DNA of 64,000 bases from Salisediminibacterium halotolerans (GCF_003814815.1 NZ_RKQQ01000002.1:248001-312000), one strand, 5' to 3'. Positions 11,874 to 21,919 are shown, numbered from the stretch's first letter. Translations and numbers: made by a program. Notes: a model not told the origin generated them from the letters alone.

Positions 11874-12530
11874 ATGGAGCTGAATGAAAGGCAAGAAAAA
11901 ATCATTGAGATTGTCAAAAGCGAAGGACCGATTACGGGAGAAAAAATCGCCGATCATCTTTCCCTGACCCGCGCAACTTTGCGTCCGGATTTGGCTATTT
12001 TGACAATGTCCGGTTTTCTCGATGCTAAGCCTCGGGTCGGTTATTTTTATACAGGCGACCGATCAGGGAAGGCTGAAGCGGATCGTTTGAAAAAAATGAG
12101 GGTAAAGGACTATCAATCGCTTCCGGTTGTTGTCAAAGAAGTATCAACTGTGTACGATGCGATTGTGACAATGTTTCTTGAAGACGTTGGAACCATTTTT
12201 GTGGTCAACGATAAAGATGAATTGTCCGGGATTTTATCCCGTAAAGATTTGCTTCGTGCCAGTATGGGCAAGCAGGAACTGGAAAACATCCCTGTAAGTA
12301 TCATTATGACGAGAATGCCGAATGTGGCTGTCTGTTTTGAAGAAGATACCTTGCTCGAAGCAGCAAATCAGCTGATTCATAAACAAATAGACGGCCTTCC
12401 TGTCGTCGAGAAGCGGGTTGAAAACGACGAGACATTTTACGGAGTCATCGGAAGAATCAGCAAGACGACGATAACAGAAGCGTTTGTATCATTAGTCAAC
12501 GGCGATGATGAAACGGGATCGCATCTTTAA
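11874..12530 (+). CDS. ccpN: Transcriptional repressor CcpN
   Basis: CcpN represses gluconeogenic genes (gapB, pckA) and sr1 under glycolytic conditions in B. subtilis. The 218-residue protein has an N-terminal winged helix (LTRATLRPDLAILTMSG, about 30-47) and two CBS domains (about 75-205) that bind nucleotides. The ATG at 11874 has GGCGGTGAT just upstream. It is followed by yqfL, its functional partner in B. subtilis. Confidence 0.94.
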   Translation: MELNERQEKIIEIVKSEGPITGEKIADHLSLTRATLRPDLAILTMSGFLDAKPRVGYFYTGDRSGKAEADRLKKMRVKDYQSLPVVVKEVSTVYDAIVTMFLEDVGTIFVVNDKDELSGILSRKDLLRASMGKQELENIPVSIIMTRMPNVAVCFEEDTLLEAANQLIHKQIDGLPVVEKRVENDETFYGVIGRISKTTITEAFVSLVNGDDETGSHL

Positions 12531-12545
12531 CGAGGAGGAGTTATC

Positions 12546-13367
12546 ATGCACGCTCCAAAAGAAAAGCAGCTTATCTACGTATTGTCCGATTCAGTCGGGG
12601 AAACGGCGGAACTCCTGGCAAAAGCGGCATTAAGCCAATTTGACGAGGGGTGCGCAATCACACGCCGCGTTCCTTATGTCGATGATCTGCAAACAGTTGA
12701 TGAAGTTGTCAAACAAGCAAAAGAAACAGACGGGATGATTCTTTTTACGATTGTGCTCCCGGAAGTTAAACAATACTTGATGGAACAAGCGGCTGATCAG
12801 GCGATTCCTGTCTATGATATTTTATCCCCGCTAGTGACGATGCTGGAAGATAAGCTAGAGGCCAAACCTAGAAACGAGTCAGGATTGATGCACATGCTCG
12901 ATGAAGAATATTTTCGTAAAGTCGAAGCGATTGAATTTGCCGTTAAGTATGATGACGGCCGCGACCCGCGGGGGATATTAAAAGCTGATGTTGTGTTGAC
13001 CGGTGTTTCACGGACATCGAAAACCCCCCTTTCGCAATATTTGGCGCATAAACGGTTGAAAGTTGCCAACGTACCGCTTGTGCCTGAAGTGGATCCGCCG
13101 AAAGAACTGTTTGAGATTCCGAAAGAAAAAGTGATCGGTTTGAAAATCACGCCGGAAAAATTGAACAGCATTCGCACCGAACGTTTAAAAGCGCTCGGGT
13201 TAAAAGCCGAGGCAAATTATGCAACATTTCAGCGAATTCAAGAAGAATTGGATTACTCAGCTGACCTGATGGAAAAACTCGGCTGTGATGTTATTGACGT
13301 ATCTGAGCGGGCCGTTGAAGAAACGGCTAATTTGATCTATCAGCTTGTTCAGTCGAAACAAATGTAA
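12546..13367 (+). CDS. yqfL: Pyruvate, phosphate dikinase regulatory protein / kinase-phosphorylase (YqfL, DUF299)
   Basis: The 273-residue product belongs to the PSRP/DUF299 family of ADP-dependent kinase/phosphorylases that regulate PEP-generating dikinases. The nucleotide-binding segment GVSRTSKTPLSQYLA is seen near residue 155, and VPLVPEVDPPKEL follows. In B. subtilis YqfL positively modulates CcpN activity, and the two genes are adjacent here as well (15 bp apart), so they are probably co-transcribed. Confidence 0.93.
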   Translation: MHAPKEKQLIYVLSDSVGETAELLAKAALSQFDEGCAITRRVPYVDDLQTVDEVVKQAKETDGMILFTIVLPEVKQYLMEQAADQAIPVYDILSPLVTMLEDKLEAKPRNESGLMHMLDEEYFRKVEAIEFAVKYDDGRDPRGILKADVVLTGVSRTSKTPLSQYLAHKRLKVANVPLVPEVDPPKELFEIPKEKVIGLKITPEKLNSIRTERLKALGLKAEANYATFQRIQEELDYSADLMEKLGCDVIDVSERAVEETANLIYQLVQSKQM

Positions 13368-13413
13368 TCCGGATTTTCAGCGCGGCATTTAATAGAAATT
13401 CAAGCTGAAACAC

Positions 13414-13442
13414 TGGTCAAATTCATTTCAGTAAGATATAAT
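13414..13442 (+). promoter_or_regulatory. SigA promoter of the yqxD-dnaG-sigA operon
   Basis: TGGTCA (13414-13419), a 17-base spacer and a perfect TATAAT (13437-13442). It lies in the 151-bp gap after yqfL. Confidence 0.7.
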
Positions 13443-13518
13443 GTCGTATTGTGACTGCATCTGTCGTTAGCTTTAAGACGGCGGATGTTTTCTGTATGAG
13501 AAAAATTAAAAAGGACGG

Positions 13519-13995
13519 ATGTTTTTGCTGAGCAACGAAGAGCTGAAGCAAAAGATGAAAGTGCTGATTGATGGAGATGCTTGTCCGGTAGTTCCGGATA
13601 TTTTAGCGATTGCTTCTCATTACGGCATTTCAGTCGTTATCGTCTCATCTTATGCGCATAAACGAAATCAGCCGTGGCCTGATTTTGTGACTGAACGGAT
13701 TGTCGACCCTGACAATGAAGCCGCTGATACACGTATTTTCACAGAGACGCAGCAAGGCGATGTTGTTGTCACAGATGACATGGGATTAGCGAGTCTTGTC
13801 CTTGCGAAAGGAGCGTCAGTGCTCACCGGCAGAGGCGAGGAAATGACGGATTGGAATATTCAGTTTCAGCTTGATAAACGAGCTCATCAAGCGAAAGAGC
13901 GGCGCGCAGGAAAAAAAACGAAGGGACCGAAAGCTTATCTCGCTGAGGACCGAGCCGAGTTCCGCAGAAATTTTGAAAAAAAATTGTCGAGCTGA
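13519..13995 (+). CDS. UPF0178 (YaiI/YqxD, DUF188) family protein
   Basis: The product (about 158 residues from the ATG at 13519) has the DUF188 features VLIDGDACPVV at the start, ASHYGISVVIVSSYAHK, and VVTDDMGLASLVLAKGA. The fold resembles NYN/PIN nucleases but its activity is not established. AAGGA lies only 3 bases before the ATG at 13519, so the in-frame TTG at 13525 may be the true start. It is the first gene of the dnaG-sigA operon, as in B. subtilis. Confidence 0.9.
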   Translation: MFLLSNEELKQKMKVLIDGDACPVVPDILAIASHYGISVVIVSSYAHKRNQPWPDFVTERIVDPDNEAADTRIFTETQQGDVVVTDDMGLASLVLAKGASVLTGRGEEMTDWNIQFQLDKRAHQAKERRAGKKTKGPKAYLAEDRAEFRRNFEKKLSS

Positions 13996-14054
13996 GCAGG
14001 AATTCAAGCTTATATCACGAATTGTGAACAAGGGACAGAGAGTAGGTGAAATAT

Positions 14055-15872
14055 GTGAGCCAGCGTATTCCGGAGGAAAAAATCGAAGAAATACGCCGCG
14101 CTTCCGATATTGTTGATGTGATCAGCGATTATATATCGTTGAAAAAACAAGGGAAGAATTTTAGCGGCCTATGTCCGTTTCACGGTGAACGAACCCCTTC
14201 TTTTTCTGTATCTCCTGATAAACAGCTGTATCACTGTTTCGGCTGCGGAGCAGGCGGAAATGTTTTTTCCTTTGTGATGGAAGCTGACGGACTGATGTTT
14301 ACTGAGGCTGCAGAAAAATTGGCGCACCGCAGCAATATTTCATTGCCGGAACAGACGCCGGCTACTGAACAGGAGCAGCAGTCGCAATCACGTTTGAATA
14401 CTTGGCATCAGGCTCATGAGCTGGCAGCAAAGTATTATCATCATATGCTGATGACAGCAGATGAAAGTAAAGAAGCCCGGGCTTATTTACGTAAACGCGG
14501 GTTTACGAAAGAAATGATCGATACTTTTCAGGTTGGTTATGCACCGGATTCGTGGGAGTTTCTCGCCCCTTTTCTTCAAAAAAGGGGTTTTGACATGGAC
14601 GAGCTGGAACAATCGGGTCTGATCGGCAAACGTGAATCTGACGGACAGCCATTCGATCGATTTCGCGATCGGATTATGTTTCCGATTTGGGACAGACGCG
14701 GAAACATAATCGCTTTTGGCGGCCGGATTCTCAGTGACGGTCAGCCGAAGTACATGAACAGTCCGGAGTCGGATGTTTTTAATAAGAGCGACGTGCTTTA
14801 TTTTTTTCATCAAGCCCGTCCGGCGATCCGAAAGCGGAATGAAGCAGTCCTTTTTGAAGGGTATGTTGATGTTATATCAGCTTGGCGAGCGGGTATAGAC
14901 AACGGAACAGCCGCTCTCGGCACGGCCTTGACACCGGGACACGCAAAGATGATCCGCCGCAATGCTGACCGTGTCGTGCTTTGTTACGATGCCGATGATG
15001 CCGGTATGAATGCGGCTTACAAAAATGCAGAAACACTGCAAAACGCCGGTCTTGAAGTGTTCATTGCCAATCTTCCGGAAGGGTATGACCCGGATGATTA
15101 TATTCAGACCCACGGCCGCGAACGGTTTGTACAAGATGTCATTGACGGCCGTCTGACATGGATGAACTTTTTATTTTTTTATTACGGCAAAGGGCGGCAG
15201 CTGTCCGCAGAAAGCGACCGGCTTGACTACATCGACAATATGTTAAAAGAAATCGCCAAACGAAAAGGGGCCGTCGAACAAGACTTCTATTTGCGCAAGC
15301 TGGCAGACGAATTTTCGCTGTCGCTGGAATCTTTGAAACAAGAAGTAAGGCAAATGCAAAAAGCTGGGCAAAAGAGACAGAACCGCCAAATCGGCCAACA
15401 GCATAAGCAAAAAGCGCAAGAACTTAAGCAGATGATCAAAGCTGATGAATGGGCGGAGCGGGAGTTGATCGCTCATATGATCCAATCGAAACAAATTGCC
15501 GAAGAAGTCCGATCACGTCTCGGCGGGTTGTTTCAATATGACGCTTACCAAGCGATTGCTGCGCATATTTATCAATTTTACGGAGACGGCAACGACCCGG
15601 ATCCTGCCGCTTTCCTAGAGACACTGGAAGATGAAGAGCTGAAAAAAACCGCCTCGGCACTTGCAATGAAGGAGGTTAATCCTGACCTTTCGGAGCACGA
15701 GTTGACCGATTATATAAATGAAGTTCAAAAGAGTTCCATGCGTGAAAGATTTCATCAGCTGACCGCTCAGCAAAAAGCGGCGATTGCTGAGAAAAATAAT
15801 GCTGAAGCCGCCCGGATCGGACAGCAGATTAACCAGTTAAAGCAAGAGATGAAGTACCGTCATGAGCCATAA
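14055..15872 (+). CDS. dnaG: DNA primase DnaG
   Basis: DnaG makes RNA primers for replication. The product of about 605 residues has the CHC2 zinc-binding domain (CPFHGERTPSF ... YHCFGCGAGG, about residues 37-65), the TOPRIM core (FEGYVDVISA with the catalytic Glu, and CYDADDAGMNA with the Asp pair), and a C-terminal DnaB-binding helical region. The GTG at 14055 (SQRIPEEKIEEIR) has AGGTGA five bases upstream and matches the family N-terminus better than the GTG at 14046. It precedes sigA by 37 bp. Confidence 0.97.
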   Translation: MSQRIPEEKIEEIRRASDIVDVISDYISLKKQGKNFSGLCPFHGERTPSFSVSPDKQLYHCFGCGAGGNVFSFVMEADGLMFTEAAEKLAHRSNISLPEQTPATEQEQQSQSRLNTWHQAHELAAKYYHHMLMTADESKEARAYLRKRGFTKEMIDTFQVGYAPDSWEFLAPFLQKRGFDMDELEQSGLIGKRESDGQPFDRFRDRIMFPIWDRRGNIIAFGGRILSDGQPKYMNSPESDVFNKSDVLYFFHQARPAIRKRNEAVLFEGYVDVISAWRAGIDNGTAALGTALTPGHAKMIRRNADRVVLCYDADDAGMNAAYKNAETLQNAGLEVFIANLPEGYDPDDYIQTHGRERFVQDVIDGRLTWMNFLFFYYGKGRQLSAESDRLDYIDNMLKEIAKRKGAVEQDFYLRKLADEFSLSLESLKQEVRQMQKAGQKRQNRQIGQQHKQKAQELKQMIKADEWAERELIAHMIQSKQIAEEVRSRLGGLFQYDAYQAIAAHIYQFYGDGNDPDPAAFLETLEDEELKKTASALAMKEVNPDLSEHELTDYINEVQKSSMRERFHQLTAQQKAAIAEKNNAEAARIGQQINQLKQEMKYRHEP

Positions 15873-15909
15873 TCGTTCATTATGGTGAAGCTTAGGAAGG
15901 AGGGATCGT

Positions 15910-17025
15910 ATGGGTGAAGAACCGATTCGTCATGAATCAGAAGGCGAACAGACCCTCGATCAAGTAAAAGAGCAATTATTAGAGTCAGGTAAAAAAAGGG
16001 GTTCACTGACTTACGCAGAAATTACCGAGAAATTAGGTGCTTTTGACCAAGATTCCGAACAAATGGATGAATTTTTTGAATACTTGGGCGAACAAGGCGT
16101 TGAAATCATAAATGAAAATGAGTCTGTCCCTAGTTTGAAACAAGTTGAAAAAGAAGAGGAATTTGATTTAAGCGACTTAAGTGTGCCGGCAGGCATTAAG
16201 ATAAATGATCCGGTTCGAATGTATTTAAAAGAAATCGGACGGGTTCCGCTTCTGTCAGCTACTGAAGAAATCGATTTAGCAAAGCGGATCGAAGACGGCG
16301 ATGAAGAAGCTAAACGAAGGCTTTCCGAAGCTAACTTGCGGCTTGTGGTCAGTATCGCAAAACGCTATGTCGGACGCGGCATGCTCTTTTTGGACTTAAT
16401 TCAAGAAGGAAACATGGGTCTGATCAAAGCGGTAGAAAAATTCGACTACAACAAAGGCTATAAGTTCAGCACATATGCAACGTGGTGGATTCGTCAGGCG
16501 ATCACCCGGGCGATTGCCGATCAGGCGCGGACGATACGCATCCCGGTTCATATGGTGGAAACAATTAATAAGTTAATCCGTGTTCAGCGTCAGCTATTGC
16601 AGGATCTCGGCCGGGAACCGACGCCGGAAGAAGTATCGAAGGAAATGGACTTGACACCGGATAAAGTGCGGGAAATCTTGAAAATTGCTCAAGAGCCTGT
16701 CTCATTGGAAACACCGATCGGCGAAGAAGATGATTCTCATCTCGGCGACTTTATTGAAGACCAAGAAGCTCTCGCTCCTTCCGATGCGGCGGCTTATGAA
16801 CTGTTGAAAGAGCAGCTTGAAGATGTACTTGACACACTGACTGATCGTGAAGAAAATGTACTGCGGCTGCGTTTCGGGCTCGACGACGGCCGCACGCGCA
16901 CGCTGGAAGAAGTCGGCAAGGTCTTTGGCGTGACCCGTGAACGGATCCGCCAAATCGAGGCGAAAGCGCTGCGGAAACTTCGTCATCCAAGCAGAAGCAA
17001 GCGGCTGAAAGACTTTTTAGACTGA
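15910..17025 (+). CDS. sigA: Primary sigma factor SigA (RpoD)
   Basis: The 371-residue length equals that of B. subtilis SigA. Region 1.1 is at the N-terminus, with region 1.2/2.1 [18 protein letters not shown]. The -10 recognition region 2.3-2.4 reads [20 protein letters not shown]. Region 3 and region 4.2 ([19 protein letters not shown]) follow. It directs RNA polymerase to the TTGACA/TATAAT promoters seen throughout the window. It has an AAGGAGG ribosome site and lies last in the yqxD-dnaG-sigA operon. Confidence 0.99.
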   Translation: MGEEPIRHESEGEQTLDQVKEQLLESGKKRGSLTYAEITEKLGAFDQDSEQMDEFFEYLGEQGVEIINENESVPSLKQVEKEEEFDLSDLSVPAGIKINDPVRMYLKEIGRVPLLSATEEIDLAKRIEDGDEEAKRRLSEANLRLVVSIAKRYVGRGMLFLDLIQEGNMGLIKAVEKFDYNKGYKFSTYATWWIRQAITRAIADQARTIRIPVHMVETINKLIRVQRQLLQDLGREPTPEEVSKEMDLTPDKVREILKIAQEPVSLETPIGEEDDSHLGDFIEDQEALAPSDAAAYELLKEQLEDVLDTLTDREENVLRLRFGLDDGRTRTLEEVGKVFGVTRERIRQIEAKALRKLRHPSRSKRLKDFLD

Positions 17026-17032
17026 CGGATTA

Positions 17033-17064
17033 AGGCAGAGCTGTATTCCAGTTTCTGTCTTTTC
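17033..17064 (+). terminator. Probable terminator after sigA
   Basis: AGGCAGAGCTG and CAGT-T-TCTGTCT form a bulged stem around a short loop, followed by TTTTCG. The T run is short. Confidence 0.5.
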
Positions 17065-17129
17065 GTTTATGATCAGCAGGAAGACACTGGATAAGAGCAA
17101 GGCCGATATGTCATAATGCCGGTGATGAT

Positions 17130-17681
17130 ATGGAAGAAAAGAGAAAAGAAATCATAATTCATGAAATAAAAAAATGGCGGGAAAGTCAGCTTCTGCCGAG
17201 AACTTACTGCGATTTTCTGCTCGGTTTGTACTCGGAAGGCAATTTGCCGGAAGACGAATCAGCAGCGATCCGTCCATCGGCTGTGCTGAAAAAAGCGGGA
17301 CGAACGCTCGCCCTGTTAATCGGTTTTATTACGGTCTTGATTTTTTTTATTTATTTCACGCAATTCCCGCCGCCGTTGCAGCTCGCTGTACTCGCAAGCA
17401 TCTTCTTAATCAGCAGCGGAGCCGGCTTTTATTACCGTAAGCGCGAGCCGCTTTATATGCACATTTATATATTGCTGGCGACGTTTATATCATTTATCCT
17501 GCTAGTCGTTACTGCCGATCTTTTTTTTGGCGATGACCGTTTCTTTTTAGGGCTGGGAATCGTTTTTCTCTGTTTAATTTGGGCGGTAAGCGGCAAATTT
17601 TTTAAGCTCCCTTACCTGTATATTGCAGGCGGAACAGGAATTGTGCTCCTGATTGGTTTTATGCTGGCAGAGCAGCTGTAA
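17130..17681 (+). CDS. Membrane protein of unknown function
   Basis: I do not recognise the family. The 183-residue protein has a 55-residue soluble, charged N-terminus (KEIIIHEIKKWRESQLLPRTYCDFL and onward, which looks like a short helical domain) and five hydrophobic segments (about 60-78, 82-102, 108-130, 137-153 and 158-178). It lies between sigA and a glycerophosphodiesterase gene 33 bp downstream. The N-terminal helix-plus-membrane layout resembles DUF2157-type proteins, but I would not assign it. Confidence 0.8.
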   Translation: MEEKRKEIIIHEIKKWRESQLLPRTYCDFLLGLYSEGNLPEDESAAIRPSAVLKKAGRTLALLIGFITVLIFFIYFTQFPPPLQLAVLASIFLISSGAGFYYRKREPLYMHIYILLATFISFILLVVTADLFFGDDRFFLGLGIVFLCLIWAVSGKFFKLPYLYIAGGTGIVLLIGFMLAEQL

Positions 17682-17714
17682 AGTAAAGATTGTCAGGACA
17701 AGGAGAACGATGTT

Positions 17715-18434
17715 ATGCATGTGATTGCTCACCGGGGTAATAAAAAGTATACACCGGAAAACACGATGGCTGCGTTTTATTCAGCCGAGAAATACAACGT
17801 TGACGGGATCGAGTTTGATCTGCAATGGACGAAAGATGATGTGCCTGTCGTTCATCATGATCCGACGATTGACCGCACGACAGACGGGAGCGGGAAGGTA
17901 CGGGCGTTCACGTTGCAAGAACTGAAACAATTCGATGCCGGCCGAAAGTTTGATGAATCATTTCGCGGAGAAAAGATTCCCCGCTTTTCTGAAGTGCTGA
18001 CGTGGGCAAAAGAAACTGCACTGACCCTTCATGTCGAACTAAAAGAACAATTCAGTCAGCATGAAGACTTCGTCCAATCATGCATCAATGAAATTAAGCA
18101 TATCGGTATGACAGACCGTGTCGTCATATCAACGTTTTATCATCCCTATCTGGCCCTTGTGAAAAAGCAAGCACCGGAAATCGAAACAGCATTGTTAACA
18201 AAAACGCCGGTGTTTAGAGGGACGGCTTACGCTGAAAAAATTCAAGCGGACGGCATTCACATTCGTCACAGCTTTCAGGCAGCGCGTTATTACCGAAGAT
18301 GGAACAAGCAAGGCACACCTGTCAGAGTGTATAATATTCAAACGGTAAAAGCAGCGAAAGTTTGCCGAAAACTGAATGTCTCGGGGATCATCACCAATGA
18401 TCCGCGGCTGATTGCTCAGGAACTGAAGAAATGA
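17715..18434 (+). CDS. Glycerophosphodiester phosphodiesterase
   Basis: The 239-residue cytoplasmic protein has the GDPD signature: HRG near residue 5, PENT, EFDLQWTKDDVPVVHHD (metal-binding Glu/Asp and catalytic His) and LHVELKE. It hydrolyses glycerophosphodiesters to glycerol-3-phosphate and an alcohol. No signal peptide is seen. The ATG at 17715 has AAGGAG upstream. It is probably co-transcribed with the preceding membrane-protein gene. Confidence 0.92.
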   Translation: MHVIAHRGNKKYTPENTMAAFYSAEKYNVDGIEFDLQWTKDDVPVVHHDPTIDRTTDGSGKVRAFTLQELKQFDAGRKFDESFRGEKIPRFSEVLTWAKETALTLHVELKEQFSQHEDFVQSCINEIKHIGMTDRVVISTFYHPYLALVKKQAPEIETALLTKTPVFRGTAYAEKIQADGIHIRHSFQAARYYRRWNKQGTPVRVYNIQTVKAAKVCRKLNVSGIITNDPRLIAQELKK

Positions 18435-18551
18435 TGAACGAGACGGAAGATTTTGCTTTTCTCTATTGTTATTTTCCTATACAATGATAGGAGAAAAGCA
18501 ATCAAGCTTCTCTGTGAGGTTTTACAGATTTTTCAAGGGAGGTACATATAC

Positions 18552-18929
18552 ATGAGAGGGAAACCGTTATTTCCTTTTGCAGCGACAGCAGCGTTAGGAA
18601 TTCTGCTGATTGTCATTTTATCGTTTATCGGAATCAACATCGGTCCGGAATATGCCGACAACGGGGAAAACAATAATGGCAATGAGGAGCAGGAACAAGA
18701 ATTTGATGATCCGATTGAACTCGGTGAAGATGTTTATGAAGGTGCTTGTGCTTCGTGCCATGGCGGAGATCTTGAAGGTGGCACCGGACCGGCGCTCGAC
18801 GGCGGCGCGTACAGTGAAGAAGAAATTATCACAGCGATTGAAGAAGGGCCGGGAGATATGCCGGCAGGGCTGACCGACAGCGATGAAGAATCTGAAGCTG
18901 TTGCAGAATTCATCTTAGAACAAGAATAG
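18552..18929 (+). CDS. cccA: Membrane-anchored cytochrome c550
   Basis: The 125-residue c-type cytochrome has an N-terminal uncleaved anchor (residues about 8-30), a very acidic linker rich in Asn, Glu and Gln (about 34-58), and the heme motif CASCH near 65-69. A candidate distal Met ligand lies in GDMPAGL. It carries electrons on the outer face of the membrane. Position between sigA and trmK matches B. subtilis cccA. The acidic linker suits a halophile. The ATG at 18552 follows GGGAGG; a TACAAT box lies at 18480-18485 with a weak -35. Confidence 0.95.
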   Translation: MRGKPLFPFAATAALGILLIVILSFIGINIGPEYADNGENNNGNEEQEQEFDDPIELGEDVYEGACASCHGGDLEGGTGPALDGGAYSEEEIITAIEEGPGDMPAGLTDSDEESEAVAEFILEQE

Positions 18930-18935
18930 CAGGAG

Positions 18936-18970
18936 AGAAAAGAAGGGTCCTGTATCCTTCTTTTCTTTAT
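18936..18970 (+). terminator. Terminator after cccA
   Basis: AGAAAAGAAGG and CCTTCTTTTCT form an 11-bp stem, followed by a T-rich run. Confidence 0.75.
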
Positions 18971-18989
18971 TTATGAAAGGTGACGATCT

Positions 18990-19706
18990 ATGGAAAGAGA
19001 TACTTTATCGCTTAGATTGAAAACAGTTGCGGATTATGTCCGGCAAGGGGATATAGTGGCGGACATCGGTACGGATCATGGATATTTAGCAGTTTATCTC
19101 TTGACTGCCGGAATCAGTCCCAAAGCGGTGTTAGGAGATGTCAACGAAGGACCCCTCAAAGCTGCTGCGGAAAACATTCAGGCCTATCAATTAGCTGAGC
19201 AGGCTGAAGTTCTTTTAGGGAATGGTTTAGATGTATTAACAGAGCGAAAGGCGGACACAGTAATTATTGCCGGGATGGGCGGTCCTTTAATTTCATCGAT
19301 TCTTGAAAGCGGCAAATCGCAATTAAAAAATGTTACGAGATTGATTTTACAGCCGAATATTGCTGCCGATCATATCCGTGTGTGGCTGATGGCGAACGGG
19401 TGGAAAATTATTGATGAAACGATTTTTGCGGAAGACGGTCATATCTATGAGGTTATTGCTGCAGAGCCGGGCGATCCGTATGAAGTTTACAGCGTCGAGA
19501 TCCCTGTGATGAAACAGCATTGGCTCGGACCGGTATTAATGCAAACGAAAAATTTTGCTTTTAGATTGAAATGGGAACGGGAATTAGAGCAATTGGAACA
19601 AATTCAATCGCAGCTGAACCGGGCGGCAAACCGGGAAAAAGCAGCTGAAAAGAGCGAAGAAGTAACGAGGAAAATGACTTGGTTAAAGGAGGTATTAAAC
19701 GAATGA
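18990..19706 (+). CDS. trmK: tRNA (adenine22-N1)-methyltransferase TrmK
   Basis: The 238-residue protein has a Rossmann-type methyltransferase core with motif I DIGTDHGYLAVYL (about 26-38) and IIAGMGGPLI (NPP-like loop region), plus a C-terminal coiled coil. It methylates A22 of tRNAs. It sits between cccA and yqfO as in B. subtilis (yqfN) and overlaps yqfO by 4 bp. Confidence 0.94.
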   Translation: MERDTLSLRLKTVADYVRQGDIVADIGTDHGYLAVYLLTAGISPKAVLGDVNEGPLKAAAENIQAYQLAEQAEVLLGNGLDVLTERKADTVIIAGMGGPLISSILESGKSQLKNVTRLILQPNIAADHIRVWLMANGWKIIDETIFAEDGHIYEVIAAEPGDPYEVYSVEIPVMKQHWLGPVLMQTKNFAFRLKWERELEQLEQIQSQLNRAANREKAAEKSEEVTRKMTWLKEVLNE

Positions 19707-20821
19707 AGAAGGTAAACGGTGAAGCGATCATCCAAGCTTTTGAACGTTTTTCGCCGAAATCACTGGCATTTGACGGAGATAAAATCGGCTTGCAAATCGG
19801 CACGCTCAGTAAACCTGTTGCAAAGGTGATGATTACACTCGATGTGAATGAACAAATCGTTGATGAAGCGGTGGAAAAAGGTGCGGAATTGATTATTTCA
19901 CACCACCCGTTAATTTTTAAGCCGCTTGAACACGTTCGAACGGACAGCTCTTACGGGCGGGCGGTGCAAAAACTTTTAAAACATGATATCGCCTTGTACA
20001 CAGCCCATACGAATCTTGATAATGCCAAAGGCGGTGTGAACGATTTAATGGCCGAGGCGCTTGGATTACAGCAAACAGACATTTTCGTTCCCGCCGGCGA
20101 AGATCCGTTGAAAAAATTAATCGTATTCGTTCCGGAAGAAACTGCCGACGAGGTACGAGAAGCATTAGGAGAAGCAGGTGCCGGTCATATCGGCGATTAC
20201 AGCCATTGCAGTTTCAATGCGAAAGGAACAGGAGCGTTTAAACCGGGCGACAGTTCTAATCCGCATATTGGCAAACAAGGCGAAATGGAGTTTGTGAATG
20301 AAGTTAAAGTGGAGACAGTCTATCCTCATTCGATCGAAAAAACAGTATTGAATGCCATGAAAAAAGCTCATCCGTACGAAGAAGTCGCATACGACGTGTA
20401 TGATCTGGCGATGGATGGTGAAGTTTACGGTTTGGGGCGGATCGGTTACTTGCCTGCGGAAGAATCGCTGGAGCGGTTTTGTGAACGGGTGAAAAACGCG
20501 TTTGATATTTCGTCTGTCCGTGCTGTAGGCGATTTAACGGCCGGTGTAAAAAAAGTTGCCGTGCTTGGCGGCGACGGCAATAAATATGCGATGAAAGCTT
20601 TGCATAAAGGTGCAGATGTATACGTTACCGGGGATATTTATTACCATGTCGCGCATGATGCGATGAATGAAGGATTAAAAATGGTCGACCCCGGCCACCA
20701 TACAGAGAAAATCATGAAAAAAGCGGTTGCCGACCGTTTAAACACGATGATCAAAGAGAAACAAGCCGGGACGAACGTTTTTGTGTCTGAAGCAGATGAA
20801 GATCCTTTTCAATTTGTATAA
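19703..20821 (+). CDS. Nif3-like dinuclear metal protein (YqfO)
   Basis: The 372-residue protein is a Nif3/DUF34 family member. Metal-binding motifs are ISHHPLIFKP and YTAHTNLDNAKGG in the N-terminal part and GHHTEK near the C-terminus. The central insert (about 130-235) is the CutA/PII-like domain typical of the Bacillus form. The biochemical role is unsettled. The ATG at 19703 follows an AAAGGAGG site within trmK, so the two genes are translationally coupled. Confidence 0.94.
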   Translation: MKKVNGEAIIQAFERFSPKSLAFDGDKIGLQIGTLSKPVAKVMITLDVNEQIVDEAVEKGAELIISHHPLIFKPLEHVRTDSSYGRAVQKLLKHDIALYTAHTNLDNAKGGVNDLMAEALGLQQTDIFVPAGEDPLKKLIVFVPEETADEVREALGEAGAGHIGDYSHCSFNAKGTGAFKPGDSSNPHIGKQGEMEFVNEVKVETVYPHSIEKTVLNAMKKAHPYEEVAYDVYDLAMDGEVYGLGRIGYLPAEESLERFCERVKNAFDISSVRAVGDLTAGVKKVAVLGGDGNKYAMKALHKGADVYVTGDIYYHVAHDAMNEGLKMVDPGHHTEKIMKKAVADRLNTMIKEKQAGTNVFVSEADEDPFQFV

Positions 20822-20866
20822 AAAAATCCAGTCCCCCTCTGATGAACTGTCACAGAGGGGGACTGA
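20822..20866 (-). terminator. Terminator of ispH (minus strand)
   Basis: A 13-bp perfect inverted repeat (CAGTCCCCCTCTG / CAGAGGGGGACTG) lies between the convergent yqfO and ispH. The T run lies on the ispH side (AAAAAAA at 20821-20827 on the plus strand), but the hairpin may also stop yqfO transcripts. Confidence 0.88.
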
Positions 20867-20869
20867 CGT

Positions 20870-21841
20870 TTAAAATTCCTGTTTAGCACGTTCAGGAATA
20901 TCGGATGTGCGTATTTTCGGCAATATTTTCGACAGTTTAACGGTGCTTGTTGTATCCCAAGTATGCGGATCGTCCGGATCAAACTGTTCGATGAAACGGA
21001 TAACTTCTTTCGTGATCGGTGTCGGTGTACTGGCTCCAGCTGTAACAGCAATCGTTTCAAGTCCGCGCAGCCATTCAGTATTAAGGTCGTTGACGTGACT
21101 GATTCTGTGGGCAGGCGTACCTGCAACATCGTAAGACACTTGGGCGAGCCGGTTTGAATTATTGCTTTTCGGATCACCGACGACGATTAACAAATCAGCA
21201 GCGCCGGCCTGTTCGGCAACCGCTTCCTGCCTTGTTTGCGTGGCCAGACATATTTCATTATGAATCTCAGCATGCGGGTATTTTTCTTTACAAGCTTTCA
21301 TGACATCCGATACATCCCATTGACTCATTGTCGTCTGATTTGTGATGACAATTTTTTCGCTGTTGATCGCTAAGTTTTTCGCGTCATCAACGTTTTCAAC
21401 CAGATGGACAATTTCCGGCGCGACGCCGACAGCCCCCTCTGGTTCAGGGTGACCGCGTTTACCGATATATATGACCTCATAGCCGTCAGCTTTTCGCTCG
21501 CGGATCAAATCGTGCGTTCGCGTTACATCGGGACAAGTCGCATCTACCGTGGTAAGGCCTTTATCGCGGGCGAGGCGGCGAACCTCAGGCGATACTCCGT
21601 GTGCTGTAAAGATAACGGTTCCTTCGTTTACTTGATCAAGGATTTCTTTTCGGTTCGGTCCGTCGAGCGTAATGATGCCGTCTTCTTCGAAAGCTTCAGT
21701 TACATGCTTATTATGGACAATCATTCCTAAAATATAAATCGGACGCGGATATTCAGGGTTTTCAGCTGTTTTTTTTGCGATGACCATCGCATCAACCACA
21801 CCGTAGCAATAGCCGCGGGGAGCTACTTTTAATACGTTCAT
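20870..21841 (-). CDS. ispH: 4-hydroxy-3-methylbut-2-enyl diphosphate reductase IspH
   Basis: IspH (LytB) is the last enzyme of the MEP isoprenoid pathway and holds an Fe-S cluster. The 323-residue product has the three conserved cysteines in [10 protein letters not shown] (residue about 13), DATCPDVT and [10 protein letters not shown], plus the SNNSNRL loop. The ATG at 21841 has GGAGGA upstream. ispG, the preceding pathway step, is encoded at 35665-36771. Confidence 0.96.
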   Translation of the reverse strand: MNVLKVAPRGYCYGVVDAMVIAKKTAENPEYPRPIYILGMIVHNKHVTEAFEEDGIITLDGPNRKEILDQVNEGTVIFTAHGVSPEVRRLARDKGLTTVDATCPDVTRTHDLIRERKADGYEVIYIGKRGHPEPEGAVGVAPEIVHLVENVDDAKNLAINSEKIVITNQTTMSQWDVSDVMKACKEKYPHAEIHNEICLATQTRQEAVAEQAGAADLLIVVGDPKSNNSNRLAQVSYDVAGTPAHRISHVNDLNTEWLRGLETIAVTAGASTPTPITKEVIRFIEQFDPDDPHTWDTTSTVKLSKILPKIRTSDIPERAKQEF

Positions 21842-21919
21842 GTTGTCCTCCTTTTGATCGGTAAAAAATCACTTTTTACTCTCCCTATATTATAAAAGGT
21901 GCAGGAAGGTTCTGCAAAT

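Noticed and set aside
18453-18551. Upstream extension of cccA to a TTG at 18453
   Set aside because: It would place the promoter region and ribosome site inside the gene and add residues before the membrane anchor. The ATG at 18552 has a proper GGGAGG site.
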